A stretch of DNA of 64,000 bases from Sphingomonas sp. (GCF_024508665.1 NZ_JANINP010000006.1:744001-808000), one strand, 5' to 3'. Shown: positions 25,482-33,893, numbered from the stretch's first letter. Translations and numbers: made by a program. Notes: generated by a model not told the origin, from the sequence alone.

Positions 25482-25509
25482 GGCGCGTTCGCGCTCCCCC
25501 GAACGCGCC
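25482..25509 (+). repeat. Stem-loop 1 between trbJ and trbL
   Basis: GGCGCGTTCG (25482-25491) pairs perfectly with CGAACGCGCC (25500-25509) around an eight-base loop. It could act as a processing site or attenuator in the trb transcript. Confidence 0.5.
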
Positions 25510-25515
25510 CGTCTC

Positions 25516-25581
25516 GTCGCGGGGCCCGATGGGCCTTCGCCCCAAGCCCCCTGGGGAAATGCGGCCACCGGGCCCCGCGAC
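25516..25581 (+). repeat. Stem-loop 2 between trbJ and trbL
   Basis: GTCGCGGGGCCCG (25516-25528) is repeated in perfect inverted form at 25569-25581, enclosing 40 bases with a smaller inner hairpin (CCCCCTGGGG). Together with stem-loop 1 it fills most of the trbJ-trbL gap. Confidence 0.5.
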
Positions 25582-25613
25582 ACCAAGCCCAACCAAGGAA
25601 AGCACCGAGTCAC

Positions 25614-26909
25614 GTGAACGATCTGAGCGTCATCGACCGCTTCATGCAGGCCTTCATCCGCTATATCGACAGCGGGTTCGGGCTGCTGGGTGGCGACGTC
25701 CACTTCCTGACGGTCACGCTGATCGGGATCGACATCACGCTCGCCGGCCTGTTCTGGGCGATGGGCGGCGACGACAATGTCATCGGCCGCTTCATCAAGA
25801 AGATCCTCTATATCGGCGCGTTCGCGTTCATCCTGAACAGCTTCGCGACGCTGGCAGACATCATCTTCCGTTCGTTCGCGCAGGCCGGCCTTACCGCCGG
25901 TGGCGGGTCGCTCACCGCCGACGATCTGCTCCGGCCCGGCCAGGTCGCCTCGACCGGCTTCACCGCTGCGTGGCCGTTGCTCGACCAAGCGTCGAGCATG
26001 ATGGGCTTCGTCAGCTTCTTCGAGAATTTCCTGACGATCGCGGTGCTGCTGTTCTCTTGGGCGATCGTCATCCTCGCCTTCTTCATCCTCGCGGTGCAGA
26101 TGTTCGTGACGATCATCGAGTTCAAGTTGACCAGCCTGGCCGGCTTCATCCTCGTGCCGTTCGCGTTGTGGAACCGCACCAGCTTCCTCGCCGAACGCGT
26201 GCTCGGCAATGTCGTCAGCTCCGGCATCAAGGTCATGGTGCTCGCCGTCATCGTCGGCATCGGCTCCAATTTCTTCGCCGAGTTCACCAGCTCGATGCAG
26301 GGCCAGGAGCCCGATCTCGGCGCCGCCTTGAGCCTCGCGCTCGGCGCGCTGTCGCTGTTCGGGCTCGGTATCTTCGGTCCCGGCATCGCTTCCGGGCTGG
26401 TGTCCGGGGCGCCGCAACTCGGCGCCGGTGCGGCGCTCGGCACTGCGGTCGGCGCGGCGGCCATACCGATGCTTGCCGGCGGCGCAGGCATTGGCGCGGC
26501 GCGCGCGATCGGCGGCACTGCGCTTGGTGCGGTCCGCGCCGGGACCAGCATGGGCTCGGCGGCAGCGACCGCCGCGCAGCTCGGCCGCGAGACCGGCGGA
26601 TCGAGCATTGGCGGCATGGCCGCCGCCGCCAAGGGCGCCGCCGCGCAGAAGATGGAAAGCACCTTCGGGCTGGGCGCCGCGGCCGAGCGTGGCCGCAACG
26701 CGGCGTGGAATGCCCTCAATCGCACGCCGGATTCGTCGAACACCGGCGGCGGCAGCGGCGGAGCCTCAGAGGGCACACCGGCCTGGGCCCGCGCGATGCA
26801 GGGTCAGCAGACCGCCCGCCACCACCGCCAGCTCGCGGTTCACACGCTCCAGCAAGGCGACCGAGGCGGCGCGTCCGCTCATCCCGACATCAAGGAAAGG
26901 AACGACTGA
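25614..26909 (+). CDS. trbL: Conjugal transfer membrane protein TrbL (VirB6 family)
   Basis: This 431-residue protein starts at GTG 25614, preceded by AAGGAAAG. It has about five to six membrane helices between residues 30 and 290 and a long Gly/Ala/Ser-rich tail, typical of TrbL/VirB6 inner-membrane channel components. It is followed three bases later by trbF. The tail is low-complexity and probably cytoplasmic. Confidence 0.9.
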   Translation: MNDLSVIDRFMQAFIRYIDSGFGLLGGDVHFLTVTLIGIDITLAGLFWAMGGDDNVIGRFIKKILYIGAFAFILNSFATLADIIFRSFAQAGLTAGGGSLTADDLLRPGQVASTGFTAAWPLLDQASSMMGFVSFFENFLTIAVLLFSWAIVILAFFILAVQMFVTIIEFKLTSLAGFILVPFALWNRTSFLAERVLGNVVSSGIKVMVLAVIVGIGSNFFAEFTSSMQGQEPDLGAALSLALGALSLFGLGIFGPGIASGLVSGAPQLGAGAALGTAVGAAAIPMLAGGAGIGAARAIGGTALGAVRAGTSMGSAAATAAQLGRETGGSSIGGMAAAAKGAAAQKMESTFGLGAAAERGRNAAWNALNRTPDSSNTGGGSGGASEGTPAWARAMQGQQTARHHRQLAVHTLQQGDRGGASAHPDIKERND

Positions 26910-26912
26910 GCC

Positions 26913-27725
26913 ATGTTCTTCAAGCGAAGCGTGCAGCGCTACGGACGCACGCCACCACCTGAGACGCCCTACCAGCGCGCGGGCCAGCTCTGGGACGAGC
27001 GGATCGGCTCCGCGCGCGTCCAGGCCCGCAATTGGCGGCTGATGGCGTTCGGATGCCTTTTCCTGACCGCGGGCACGTCGGCGGGCCTCGCCTGGCAGTC
27101 GCTGCAGAGCCGGGTCACGCCCTATGTCGTCGAGGTCGATCGGCTCGGTGAGGCACGGGCCGTGCAGCCCGCCGACGTCGCCTATCGACCGACCGACCCG
27201 CAGGTCGCGTGGCACCTCGCCCGGTTCATCCGCAACCTCCGCTCGGTTTCGCTCGATCCGGTGCTGATGCGGCGCGACTGGCTCGAGGCTTATGACTTCG
27301 CAACCAAGCGCGGCGCACAGTTCCTCGGCGACTATGCACGGTCGGCATCGCCCTTCGCCAATGTCGGCGAGCGCACCGTGTCGGTGCAGGTGACCAGCGT
27401 CGTCCGCGCTTCCGACAAGTCGTTCCAGGTCAAGTGGACGGAGACTGCGTTCGAGCGCGGCGCACAGGCCGGGAGCAGCCGCTGGACCGCCATCCTCACC
27501 ACGGTGACGCGCCCGCCAGCCTCGGCGGATGTGCTTCGCAAGAATCCGCTCGGGATCTACGTCGATGCGATCGACTGGAGCCGCGAACTCGACGCCGGGC
27601 CTGGCGTCCCTGCGCAGCCACCCGCTCCAGCGCCAACCAACCTTCCGCTCGGCTCGCCGTTCGATCCGAACCTCGGCGCGCCGGCGGCGAATTCGGCACC
27701 GACCAACCTCCAGGAGACGCAATGA
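26913..27725 (+). CDS. trbF: Conjugal transfer protein TrbF (VirB8 family)
   Basis: The 270-residue protein has a short cytoplasmic N-terminus, one membrane helix (about 45-65, MAFGCLFLTAGTSAGLAW) and a periplasmic VirB8 domain (YVVEVDRLGEARAVQPAD onward). VirB8 proteins scaffold the secretion channel. The C-terminal Pro-rich tail is common in this subfamily. Its stop overlaps the trbG start (ATG 27722). Confidence 0.92.
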   Translation: MFFKRSVQRYGRTPPPETPYQRAGQLWDERIGSARVQARNWRLMAFGCLFLTAGTSAGLAWQSLQSRVTPYVVEVDRLGEARAVQPADVAYRPTDPQVAWHLARFIRNLRSVSLDPVLMRRDWLEAYDFATKRGAQFLGDYARSASPFANVGERTVSVQVTSVVRASDKSFQVKWTETAFERGAQAGSSRWTAILTTVTRPPASADVLRKNPLGIYVDAIDWSRELDAGPGVPAQPPAPAPTNLPLGSPFDPNLGAPAANSAPTNLQETQ

Positions 27726-28564
27726 TGAAACTGGCCATCCTGCCGGCACTGGCCGGCATTCTCGCCGCGACGCCGGCTCTATCCCAGAACCGCGGCCCTG
27801 ACGCTCCGCTGCGACAGGTCGCCGCCGCGACCTGGGCTGCGACCATACAGCCGGTGTCAGCCGGCTTCGTCAGCGGCGCGCAGGTCTATCCCTATAGCGA
27901 AGGGACGATCTTCCAGGCTTACGCGGCGCCGGGGCTCGTCACCGACATCACCCTTCAACCGGGCGAAGCGCTGATTGCGGTGGCGAGCGGAGACACCGCT
28001 CGCTGGGTCATCGGCGACACGACCAGCGGTTCGGGCGAGACGAAGCAGACGCATGTTTTGGTGAAGCCCTATGCCGGCGGGCTGGTCACGAATCTCGTCA
28101 TCACCACTGATCGCCGCGTCTATCACGTGCGGCTGGTGAGCACTTCGGGCACGGCGCTGTCCTCGATGCGCTGGACCTATCCGCAGGACGAGCTGCTGGC
28201 GCTGAGACGGAAAGCGGAAGCCGAACGGGCCGCGGTGCCGGTTGCGGCCGGCCTGTCGGTCGAGCAACTCCACTTCAACTATGAGATCAGCGGTGATCGC
28301 CCTGGTTGGCGCCCGCTGCGCGCATTCGACGATGGGCAGAAAACCTATGTCGAGTTTCCGGCATCGCTCGGCGCTAGCGAAGCGCCGCCACTATTCCTGA
28401 TCGGCGTCGACAAGAAGGCCGAGCTGGTAAACTATCGGCTAAACGGCCGCTTCTATGTGGTCGATCGCATCTTCGATGCCGCCGAACTGCGGCTCGGTCT
28501 CAAGAAGCAGCAGGTCGTCCGTATCCAGCGCGTGGCGTCGCCTAAGCAGCGGAGGGGCGCGTGA
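27722..28564 (+). CDS. trbG: Conjugal transfer protein TrbG (VirB9 family)
   Basis: ATG 27722 overlaps the trbF stop; the longer ORF from 27434 is a shadow. The 280-residue protein has a signal peptide (about 1-20) and a VirB9 domain: YSEGTIFQAYAAPGLVTDI at the N-terminal side, and FVEFP and LINYRL-like elements near the C-terminus. VirB9 helps build the outer-membrane core complex with VirB10. It overlaps trbI by four bases. Confidence 0.92.
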   Translation: MMKLAILPALAGILAATPALSQNRGPDAPLRQVAAATWAATIQPVSAGFVSGAQVYPYSEGTIFQAYAAPGLVTDITLQPGEALIAVASGDTARWVIGDTTSGSGETKQTHVLVKPYAGGLVTNLVITTDRRVYHVRLVSTSGTALSSMRWTYPQDELLALRRKAEAERAAVPVAAGLSVEQLHFNYEISGDRPGWRPLRAFDDGQKTYVEFPASLGASEAPPLFLIGVDKKAELVNYRLNGRFYVVDRIFDAAELRLGLKKQQVVRIQRVASPKQRRGA

Positions 28565-29748
28565 CCACTCCGACTCCCGATGCGGCTGCTCAAAGCGCTC
28601 CAGCAAAACTCGACCCGGAAACGCTGAGCCTCCGCGCGCGGCCGGTCCGAGCCATCCGGTTCAAGCGCGGCGCGATCATCGGCGCGGCGGCGCTCGGGTC
28701 GGTCAGCTTGGTGGGCATCGCCTGGATGGCATTGAAGCCGCAGGTGTTCCGGCAGGTCGCCCAGGAGAGCGAGCTATCCCAGCCCATGGCGAAGCCAGCC
28801 TCCGACGCGCTGTCGGGGTTACCGTCGAGCTATGGCGACGCGCCCAGGCTTGGTCCGCCGCTGCCCGGGGATCTCGGCCGGCCGATCCTGCGCGCACAGG
28901 AACGCGCCCAAAGCCAAACAGTCCCGTCGCGTGTCGACACGGCGGAGGCCGCGCGGCAGCAGCGCCTGGCCGATCTCAAGGCGGCCCGGGAGTCGGGGCT
29001 GATGGCGCAGGTTTCCAGCCGCGGGAACTCGGGCACGCCTGCCGCACTCGCGGCAACCGATGTGTCGCCAACGACGGCGAGCACGCCAGTGGACCGGCAG
29101 ACGCGCAAGGAACAGTTCGCCTCAACGCGCGACACTGGCGGCGATCTGAACTCGGGGACGCTGACGCCGCCGGTTTCGCCCTACAGCCTGCTTGCGGGTA
29201 GCGTCATCCCGGCGAGCCTCATCACCGGCCTCGATTCCGATTTGCCTGGCGGTGTTACCGCTCAGGTTACGCAGAATGTCTTCGACACTGTGACCGGCAA
29301 TATCTTACTCGTGCCGCAAGGCGCACGGCTGATCGGCAAGTACGACAGCGTCGTCGCCTTCGGGCAGCGTCGCGCGCTGGTGATCTGGCAGCGGTTGATC
29401 CTGCCCGACGGCAGCTCGGTCGGCCTCGACAATATGCCGGCGACCGACCCCTCGGGCTATGCCGGCCTTGCCGATAAAGTGGATTTCCATACCTGGACCC
29501 TGCTCAAGGGCGTAGCGATCGCGACGCTGCTCGGCGTTGGATCGGAACTGACAATCTCGGGCGAAAGCGATCTCGTCCAAGCGATCCGTGAATCCGCGCA
29601 GTCGAACACGGCACGTGCCGGCAATCAGATTACCCAGCGCAATCTCGACATCCAGCCGACGATCACGATCCGGCCCGGTGCGCCCGTCCGCGTGCTGGTG
29701 ACACGCGACCTTGTATTGGCACCGCGGCGCACGACGACAGGGAATTGA
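28561..29748 (+). CDS. trbI: Conjugal transfer protein TrbI (VirB10 family)
   Basis: The 395-residue protein starts with GTG overlapping the trbG stop (GTGA). It has a cytoplasmic N-terminus, a membrane helix (about 38-58, IIGAAALGSVSLVGIAWMAL), a Pro/Ala-rich linker and a C-terminal beta-barrel VirB10 domain (about 200-390, with IPASLITGLDSDLPG). VirB10 spans both membranes and senses energy from VirB4 and VirB11. It is the last core trb gene. Confidence 0.94.
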   Translation: MTTPTPDAAAQSAPAKLDPETLSLRARPVRAIRFKRGAIIGAAALGSVSLVGIAWMALKPQVFRQVAQESELSQPMAKPASDALSGLPSSYGDAPRLGPPLPGDLGRPILRAQERAQSQTVPSRVDTAEAARQQRLADLKAARESGLMAQVSSRGNSGTPAALAATDVSPTTASTPVDRQTRKEQFASTRDTGGDLNSGTLTPPVSPYSLLAGSVIPASLITGLDSDLPGGVTAQVTQNVFDTVTGNILLVPQGARLIGKYDSVVAFGQRRALVIWQRLILPDGSSVGLDNMPATDPSGYAGLADKVDFHTWTLLKGVAIATLLGVGSELTISGESDLVQAIRESAQSNTARAGNQITQRNLDIQPTITIRPGAPVRVLVTRDLVLAPRRTTTGN

Positions 29749-29751
29749 CCC

Positions 29752-29982
29752 ATGGCAGATCTCAAGCTCGGCAAGCTTCCCGACCGCACTCCAGTCAAGC
29801 TCGCCATCACCATCACGCCCGACCTGCAAGCCGCCCTCAACGACTATGCCGCGCTTTATGCGCAGGCCTATGGCCGCGAGGAGCCTGTCACCGAACTGAT
29901 ACCGGCGATGCTGGCCACATTTCTCGAGAGTGATCGCAATTTTGCCAAGGCGCGCGAGGAAATGCGCAAGGGGCGGACATGA
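29752..29982 (+). CDS. DUF2274 protein of the conjugation operon
   Basis: The 76-residue protein (LKLGKLPDRTPVKLAITI, then LYAQAYGREEPVTELIPAMLATFL) matches the DUF2274 pattern commonly found right after trbI in ICEs. It resembles a small RHH-like DNA-binding protein, but its role is not known. It starts three bases after trbI and overlaps the next gene by ATGA. Confidence 0.78.
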   Translation: MADLKLGKLPDRTPVKLAITITPDLQAALNDYAALYAQAYGREEPVTELIPAMLATFLESDRNFAKAREEMRKGRT

Positions 29983-30185
29983 TCGAGCGCGCCTGGGAGC
30001 AGAAGATCGAGCCCCTGACGGTGCGCATCTCGACGGCGGTCCGAATCACCGGCCTCAGTCGCTCTCGCATCTATGAGCTGATCCAATCCGGCGACCTCGA
30101 TACCGTGAAGGTCGGAAGAGCGACGCTAGTGCAATATGCGAGCCTCAAGGCTCTGACGGCAAGTCGCGCACTACCGGACCCCTAG
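29979..30185 (+). CDS. Excisionase-like helix-turn-helix protein
   Basis: The 68-residue protein has a MerR/Xis-type winged HTH (VRITGLSRSRIYELIQSGDLDTVKVG, about residues 21-47, here broken by only a few variable positions). Such proteins act as recombination directionality factors or excisionases. It is the last gene before the integrase, facing it, with a strong bidirectional hairpin between them. Its position supports a role in excision. Confidence 0.75.
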   Translation: MIERAWEQKIEPLTVRISTAVRITGLSRSRIYELIQSGDLDTVKVGRATLVQYASLKALTASRALPDP

Positions 30186-30250
30186 GCCGACCGGCCCGTC
30201 GCGGGACCGATGCCGGTGCTTATTCCGAGTACGCCCGCAACATCGCTTAA

Positions 30251-30280
30251 AAGGCGCCGCCCCGATCGAGGCGGCGCCTT
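30251..30280. terminator. Bidirectional terminator between the trb operon and the integrase gene
   Basis: AAGGCGCCGCC (30251-30261) pairs perfectly with GGCGGCGCCTT (30270-30280) around an eight-base loop, in the gap between the convergent HTH gene and int. T-rich bases follow the stem on one side and A-rich bases on the other. Confidence 0.75.
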
Positions 30281-30310
30281 CTTCCGTCAATGAAACACGG
30301 CAGCCAAGCG

Positions 30311-31540
30311 TTAACGGATTGAACGCTTAGGCCCGAACTCCGGGCGAAGGATCTTCCCGCCGTCTCTCAGTTGATCGAGGTAGTCCGACCAGCGCTGCAT
30401 CATTTCGACGCGCTCATCCCAATACTCGCCGCGGGCGTAGGCGCGCCGGACTTGGTTGGTATCAACATGCGCCAGCTGGCGCTCAATCGCGTCGGGGTTC
30501 CATTCGCCCATCTCGTTAAGCAGCGTCGCGGCCATCGCCCGGAAGCCGTGCGCCGTCATCTGGTCGGTCGTATAGCCGAGCTTGCGAAGGCCCTGGTTGA
30601 CGGCGTTCTCCGACATCGCCTTGCGAGGCTTGCCGAGGCACGGGAACAGGAATTTCCACCAGTGCGTATGCTCGTGAAGCTCCTTGAGCATCGCGATTAC
30701 TTGGCGTGACAGTGGCACTCGGTGCGGCCGGCGCATCTTCATCCGCTCGGCCGGGATGAACCAGGTAGCCTCTTCGAAGTCGATGTCCGTCCACTCGGCC
30801 TGTCGAAGTTCGCCGGGACGAAGCAGCACATGCGGCGACAGGCGCATCGCCATGACCGTCACCTTGTGCCCGGTGTAGCCGTCGATCGCCCGGAGCAGCG
30901 CGCCGACTTCGGATGGCCGAGTGATGGCAGCGAAATGCTTGACCTTCGGCACGGCGATCGCGCCGCGAAGGTCGGCAGCGACATCCTTGTCGCACCGAAC
31001 GGTCGCCACGCCATAGCGGAACACGCGACTCAGGACGCTGCGCATGCGCCGCGCACTCTCGTAGGCTCCGGTCGCCTCGACCTTGCGAAGCACAGCAAGT
31101 GCCTCGTGCGGGGTGATCTGCGCGATCGGTATGGTGCCGATCACGGGGTAAGCCTTGGCGAGCAGCCAGCGGATCTTGTCGACGGTCACTGGCGCGAGGC
31201 CATCGCGCTCGCATTTGACCAGCCACTCCGCGGCAACCGCCTCGAAGGTATTGGCAGCGGCGTACTTCGCCGCGATCCGCGCGCGCTTTTTTTCCAACGC
31301 GGGATCAATGCCATCTGCGAGCTTTTTCTTGGCCTCGTCGCGGCGGACACGTGCGTCGGCAAGGCTGATCGTTGGCCACCCGCCCAGATGAAGATTTTTC
31401 TGCTTGTCGAGGAAGCGGTATTTGAAGCGCCAGAGCTTCGAGCCGTTGGGTTGAATGACGAGCGAGAGGCCTTGAGAGTCGGATAGGCTCCAAGCCTTCT
31501 CCCTAGGCTTGGCGGCGTTAATCTGAATGTAGGTCAGCAT
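30311..31540 (-). CDS. int: Tyrosine recombinase / integrase (P4-type, DUF4102 N-terminus)
   Basis: ATG 31540 gives 409 residues beginning MLTYIQINAAKP, the usual start of this family; the longer reading frame adds 17 doubtful residues. An N-terminal DUF4102 arm-binding domain (about 1-85), a SAM-like core-binding domain and a catalytic domain (about 200-390) are present. Catalytic residues can be seen in LLRPGELR (Arg), HGFR (His-x-x-Arg), QLAH (His) and RRAYARGEY (Tyr nucleophile in AY). The gene lies 177 bases beyond the 3' end of a tRNA-Leu gene on the same strand, so it very probably catalyses integration there. Confidence 0.93.
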   Translation of the reverse strand: MLTYIQINAAKPREKAWSLSDSQGLSLVIQPNGSKLWRFKYRFLDKQKNLHLGGWPTISLADARVRRDEAKKKLADGIDPALEKKRARIAAKYAAANTFEAVAAEWLVKCERDGLAPVTVDKIRWLLAKAYPVIGTIPIAQITPHEALAVLRKVEATGAYESARRMRSVLSRVFRYGVATVRCDKDVAADLRGAIAVPKVKHFAAITRPSEVGALLRAIDGYTGHKVTVMAMRLSPHVLLRPGELRQAEWTDIDFEEATWFIPAERMKMRRPHRVPLSRQVIAMLKELHEHTHWWKFLFPCLGKPRKAMSENAVNQGLRKLGYTTDQMTAHGFRAMAATLLNEMGEWNPDAIERQLAHVDTNQVRRAYARGEYWDERVEMMQRWSDYLDQLRDGGKILRPEFGPKRSIR

Positions 31541-31583
31541 GGTCGTTTTCCCAGCAATGCCGGGTCGATCCGAGGGCACCGAA

Positions 31584-31617
31584 AAGAGCACCTTTTGGTG
31601 CCGCTGCTGGTGCTCTT
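31584..31617. repeat. Inverted repeat in the integrase leader, near the putative attachment site
   Basis: AAGAGCACC (31584-31592) and GGTGCTCTT (31609-31617) form a perfect 9-bp inverted repeat, with a competing inner stem (GCACC-TTTT-GGTGC). It lies upstream of int and next to the tRNA end, so it may be an arm site, an operator or an attenuator. Confidence 0.4.
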
Positions 31618-31716
31618 AGCCGGATTTCGCCGGACGGTGTCTGGCGATTCTCGGTCTAAAAATGCTGTGAAACCAGCCGCTTACTGGACGCTGCTGGACG
31701 TATCCAGAGCCAGTAT

Positions 31717-31740
31717 TGGTGCCCAGAAGAGGACTCGAAC
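31717..31740 (-). other. Putative attachment site (att) in the tRNA-Leu 3' end
   Basis: P4-type integrases usually recombine within the tRNA 3' end. This stretch spans the acceptor and T-arm end facing int. The partner copy is not visible in the window, so the site is inferred from position only. Confidence 0.4.
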
Positions 31741-31803
31741 CTCCACGCCCTTGCGAGCGCCAGCACCTGAAGCTGGTGCGTCTACCAATTCCGCCATCTG
31801 GGC
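31717..31803 (-). tRNA. tRNA-Leu (anticodon CAG)
   Basis: The minus strand gives an 87-nt tRNA including an encoded CCA. The acceptor stem GCCCAGA pairs with TCTGGGC. The D-loop motif is AATTGGTAGAC. The anticodon stem CCAGC/GCTGG surrounds TTCAGGT (anticodon CAG), the long variable arm is typical of leucine tRNAs, and the T-loop is GTTCGAGTC. The mobile element joins its 3' end. Confidence 0.95.
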
Positions 31804-31921
31804 ACGGGGTAGGCGGGGCGCTCTATTGGGGCGTCTGGCGGTTGTCAACCGCAACCGCGACCGCTTGCGGCGAGGGCCGTCGCGCGGCATGGGAGGCCCC
31901 ACGGATTTTTCGAGGATCGTC

Positions 31922-32878
31922 ATGAAGGACAAGCTGGTTACGCTGATCGGCGGGGGCGGGTTCATCGGCCGCTACGTCGCGCAGGAATTGCTCGCCGCGG
32001 GCGCGCGCATCCGCGTGGTCGAGCGCGATCCGCGCCACGCCTGGTTCCTGAAGCCGCTCGGCGGGCTTGGCCAGATCCAATTCGTCGCTGCCGACGTGAC
32101 CAAGCCGGACACGATCGCGCGCGCGGTCGCGGGATCGGACGCGGTGGTCTATCTGCCGGGGACCTGGGGTCCCGATTTCCAGGGCGTCCACGTGGCCGGC
32201 GTGCGCGCGGCGGCGAAGGCGGCTCGTGACACCGGCGCGACGGCTTTCCTCCAGCTCTCGGCACTCGGCGCCGATGCCGAATCGCCGTCGCGTTATTATG
32301 CGAGCAAGGCAGCCGGCGAAGCCGCCGCTCGAGAGGTTTTTCCGGACGCCATCGTGCTCCGTCCTTCGGTCGTGTTCGGGCCCGAAGACCAATTCCTCAA
32401 TCGCTTCGCCCGGATGATCAGTTCTGCCCCCGGCGTGTTCGGCCGCGCGGCGGTGCCGGTGTTGCGCCCTGGCGCGAAATTCCAGCCGGTCCATGTCGTC
32501 GATGTCGCGCGCGCGGCCGTGCGGGCGTTGGTGGAGAGCGACTCGCGCGCTGGCCAGACGATCGAGGTTGCCGGGCCCGAAGTCGTTACGATGCGCGACC
32601 TGATGCGCTGGCTGTCCGTCACCATCGGGCGCGAGGCCGACTTTATCGAACTGCCCGATTTTGCCGGTCAGGTGATCGCCTATGCCGGTTTCCTGCCGGG
32701 CGCGCCGATCAAGCTCGACCAATGGAAGATGCTGAAGACCGACAACGTCGCGAGCGGCGCGCTTCCTGGGCTCGACTCGTTGGGCATCACCCCCACGCCG
32801 ATGGAGGCGGTCGCACCGTCCTGGCTGGTGCAATACCGCAAGGCGGGCCGATTCGGCCTGCGCGCCAAGGCAGCCTGA
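31922..32878 (+). CDS. NDUFA9-like complex I-associated NAD(P)-binding protein
   Basis: ATG 31922 gives 318 residues; the longer ORF from 31595 passes through the tRNA gene and is rejected. It has an N-terminal Rossmann motif (LIGGGGFIGRYVAQEL, about residues 7-22) and an extended-SDR body with a YYASKAAGEAA segment. In alphaproteobacteria such proteins are annotated as the complex I NDUFA9-subunit family; a role in complex I assembly or quinone synthesis is suspected. It is the first core gene right of the element and is followed by uppP. Confidence 0.82.
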   Translation: MKDKLVTLIGGGGFIGRYVAQELLAAGARIRVVERDPRHAWFLKPLGGLGQIQFVAADVTKPDTIARAVAGSDAVVYLPGTWGPDFQGVHVAGVRAAAKAARDTGATAFLQLSALGADAESPSRYYASKAAGEAAAREVFPDAIVLRPSVVFGPEDQFLNRFARMISSAPGVFGRAAVPVLRPGAKFQPVHVVDVARAAVRALVESDSRAGQTIEVAGPEVVTMRDLMRWLSVTIGREADFIELPDFAGQVIAYAGFLPGAPIKLDQWKMLKTDNVASGALPGLDSLGITPTPMEAVAPSWLVQYRKAGRFGLRAKAA

Positions 32879-32931
32879 ACTTCCGACAGACATCCGTTCG
32901 CGGCGGCGTCCGCGTATAGGGAGTATCCCCC

Positions 32932-33738
32932 GTGAACGACGTGATTACCGCCATCATCCTCGGCATCGTCGAGGGCGTGACCGAGTTCCTGCCTGTGTCC
33001 TCGACCGGCCATTTGATCCTGGCCAGCGCGCTTCTCGGCTACAATGCCGATTATTGGGCGCTGTTCAACATCGTCATCCAATTGGGCGCGATCCTGGCGA
33101 TCGTGGTGCTGTACTGGCGGACTTTCTGGGCAGTGCTGCAGGGCCTGTTGAAGATCGACCCGATTTCGGTCCGCTTTGTCCGCAATATCCTGGTGGCCTT
33201 CGTGCCCGCCGCGGTGATCGGGCTCGCGCTGCACAAGCAGATCGAAAAACTGCTCGGCTCGCCGCTGACCGTCGCGGTCGCGCTGATCGTCGGCGGACTC
33301 GCGATTATCGGCATCGAGCGCACGGTTAAGGAAGGCCATGTGAAGGGCGTCGCCGACATCCCCCTGCCCAAGGTGATCGGCATCGGCTTCATCCAATGTC
33401 TGGCGATGATTCCGGGCGTCAGTCGATCCGGCGCGACGATCCTGGGCGCGCTCAGCCTGGGGGTCGAGCGGCGTACGGCGGCCGAGTTCAGCTTCTTCCT
33501 CGCCATCCCGACCATGCTCGGCGCGACCGTGCTCGAACTCGTCACCAAGCGGCACGAATTGATGGCGGCGAACAGTGTAGGGTTCGGATTGATCGGGGTC
33601 GGGTTCGTCGTCGCCTTCATCGTCGCATTGCTGGTCGTGCGATGGTTCGTCGGGCTGGTCGGGCGCTCGGGGTTCAGCCCGTTCGGCTGGTACCGAATCG
33701 CTATCGGCGCGATCGCAATGGCACTTTTGCTAAAATAG
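32932..33738 (+). CDS. uppP: Undecaprenyl-diphosphatase UppP (BacA)
   Basis: The 268-residue membrane protein starts at GTG 32932 after an AGGGAG site. It contains both family motifs: EGVTEFLPVSSTGH near residues 14-27 (catalytic Glu-rich motif) and PGVSRSGATI near 160-170. There are about eight membrane helices. It dephosphorylates undecaprenyl diphosphate, recycling the lipid carrier for peptidoglycan, and gives bacitracin tolerance. Confidence 0.96.
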   Translation: MNDVITAIILGIVEGVTEFLPVSSTGHLILASALLGYNADYWALFNIVIQLGAILAIVVLYWRTFWAVLQGLLKIDPISVRFVRNILVAFVPAAVIGLALHKQIEKLLGSPLTVAVALIVGGLAIIGIERTVKEGHVKGVADIPLPKVIGIGFIQCLAMIPGVSRSGATILGALSLGVERRTAAEFSFFLAIPTMLGATVLELVTKRHELMAANSVGFGLIGVGFVVAFIVALLVVRWFVGLVGRSGFSPFGWYRIAIGAIAMALLLK

Positions 33739-33789
33739 TACCGAATCGGACATAAACTTCGGGTGAGCTGCGGCGTGATGCGGTGAGGT

Positions 33790-33843
33790 GGATCGAAATT
33801 GCGGCTAATTAGGTCCGATTTAGGACTAATTGGTCGAATTTAG
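33790..33843 (+). promoter_or_regulatory. Repeated operator-like sites upstream of gltD
   Basis: GGTCCGATTTAG (33812-33823) and GGTCGAATTTAG (33832-33843) are direct repeats exactly 20 bases apart, about two helical turns. A related GGATCGAAATT lies at 33790. A near-perfect inverted repeat (AATTAGGTCC / GGACTAATT, 33807-33831) overlaps them. They sit 51-104 bases before gltD and may bind a nitrogen or amino-acid regulator. Confidence 0.4.
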
Positions 33844-33893
33844 ATGACGCAAGGAGGAAAAGCGGTTAGCGGCCGTTCCGAAGGGAGCGGGCG

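Larger units (their letters stand above)
1..31740. mobile_element. Right-hand portion of a putative integrative conjugative element (ICE) integrated at tRNA-Leu
   Basis: A P4-type tyrosine integrase lies just beyond the 3' end of a tRNA-Leu gene. Leftward of it follow an excisionase-like HTH protein, DUF2274, a full trb mating-pair operon and a VirD4 coupling protein. This arrangement is typical of ICEs. The tRNA 3' side points left, so the element should extend left from about 31.72 kb. I found no second copy of the tRNA 3' end and no relaxase in the window, so the left end is probably outside it. Inclusion of the luxRI and fecIR regions in the same element is an inference from this polarity. 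The coordinate 1 is only the window edge, not a boundary. Confidence 0.6.
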
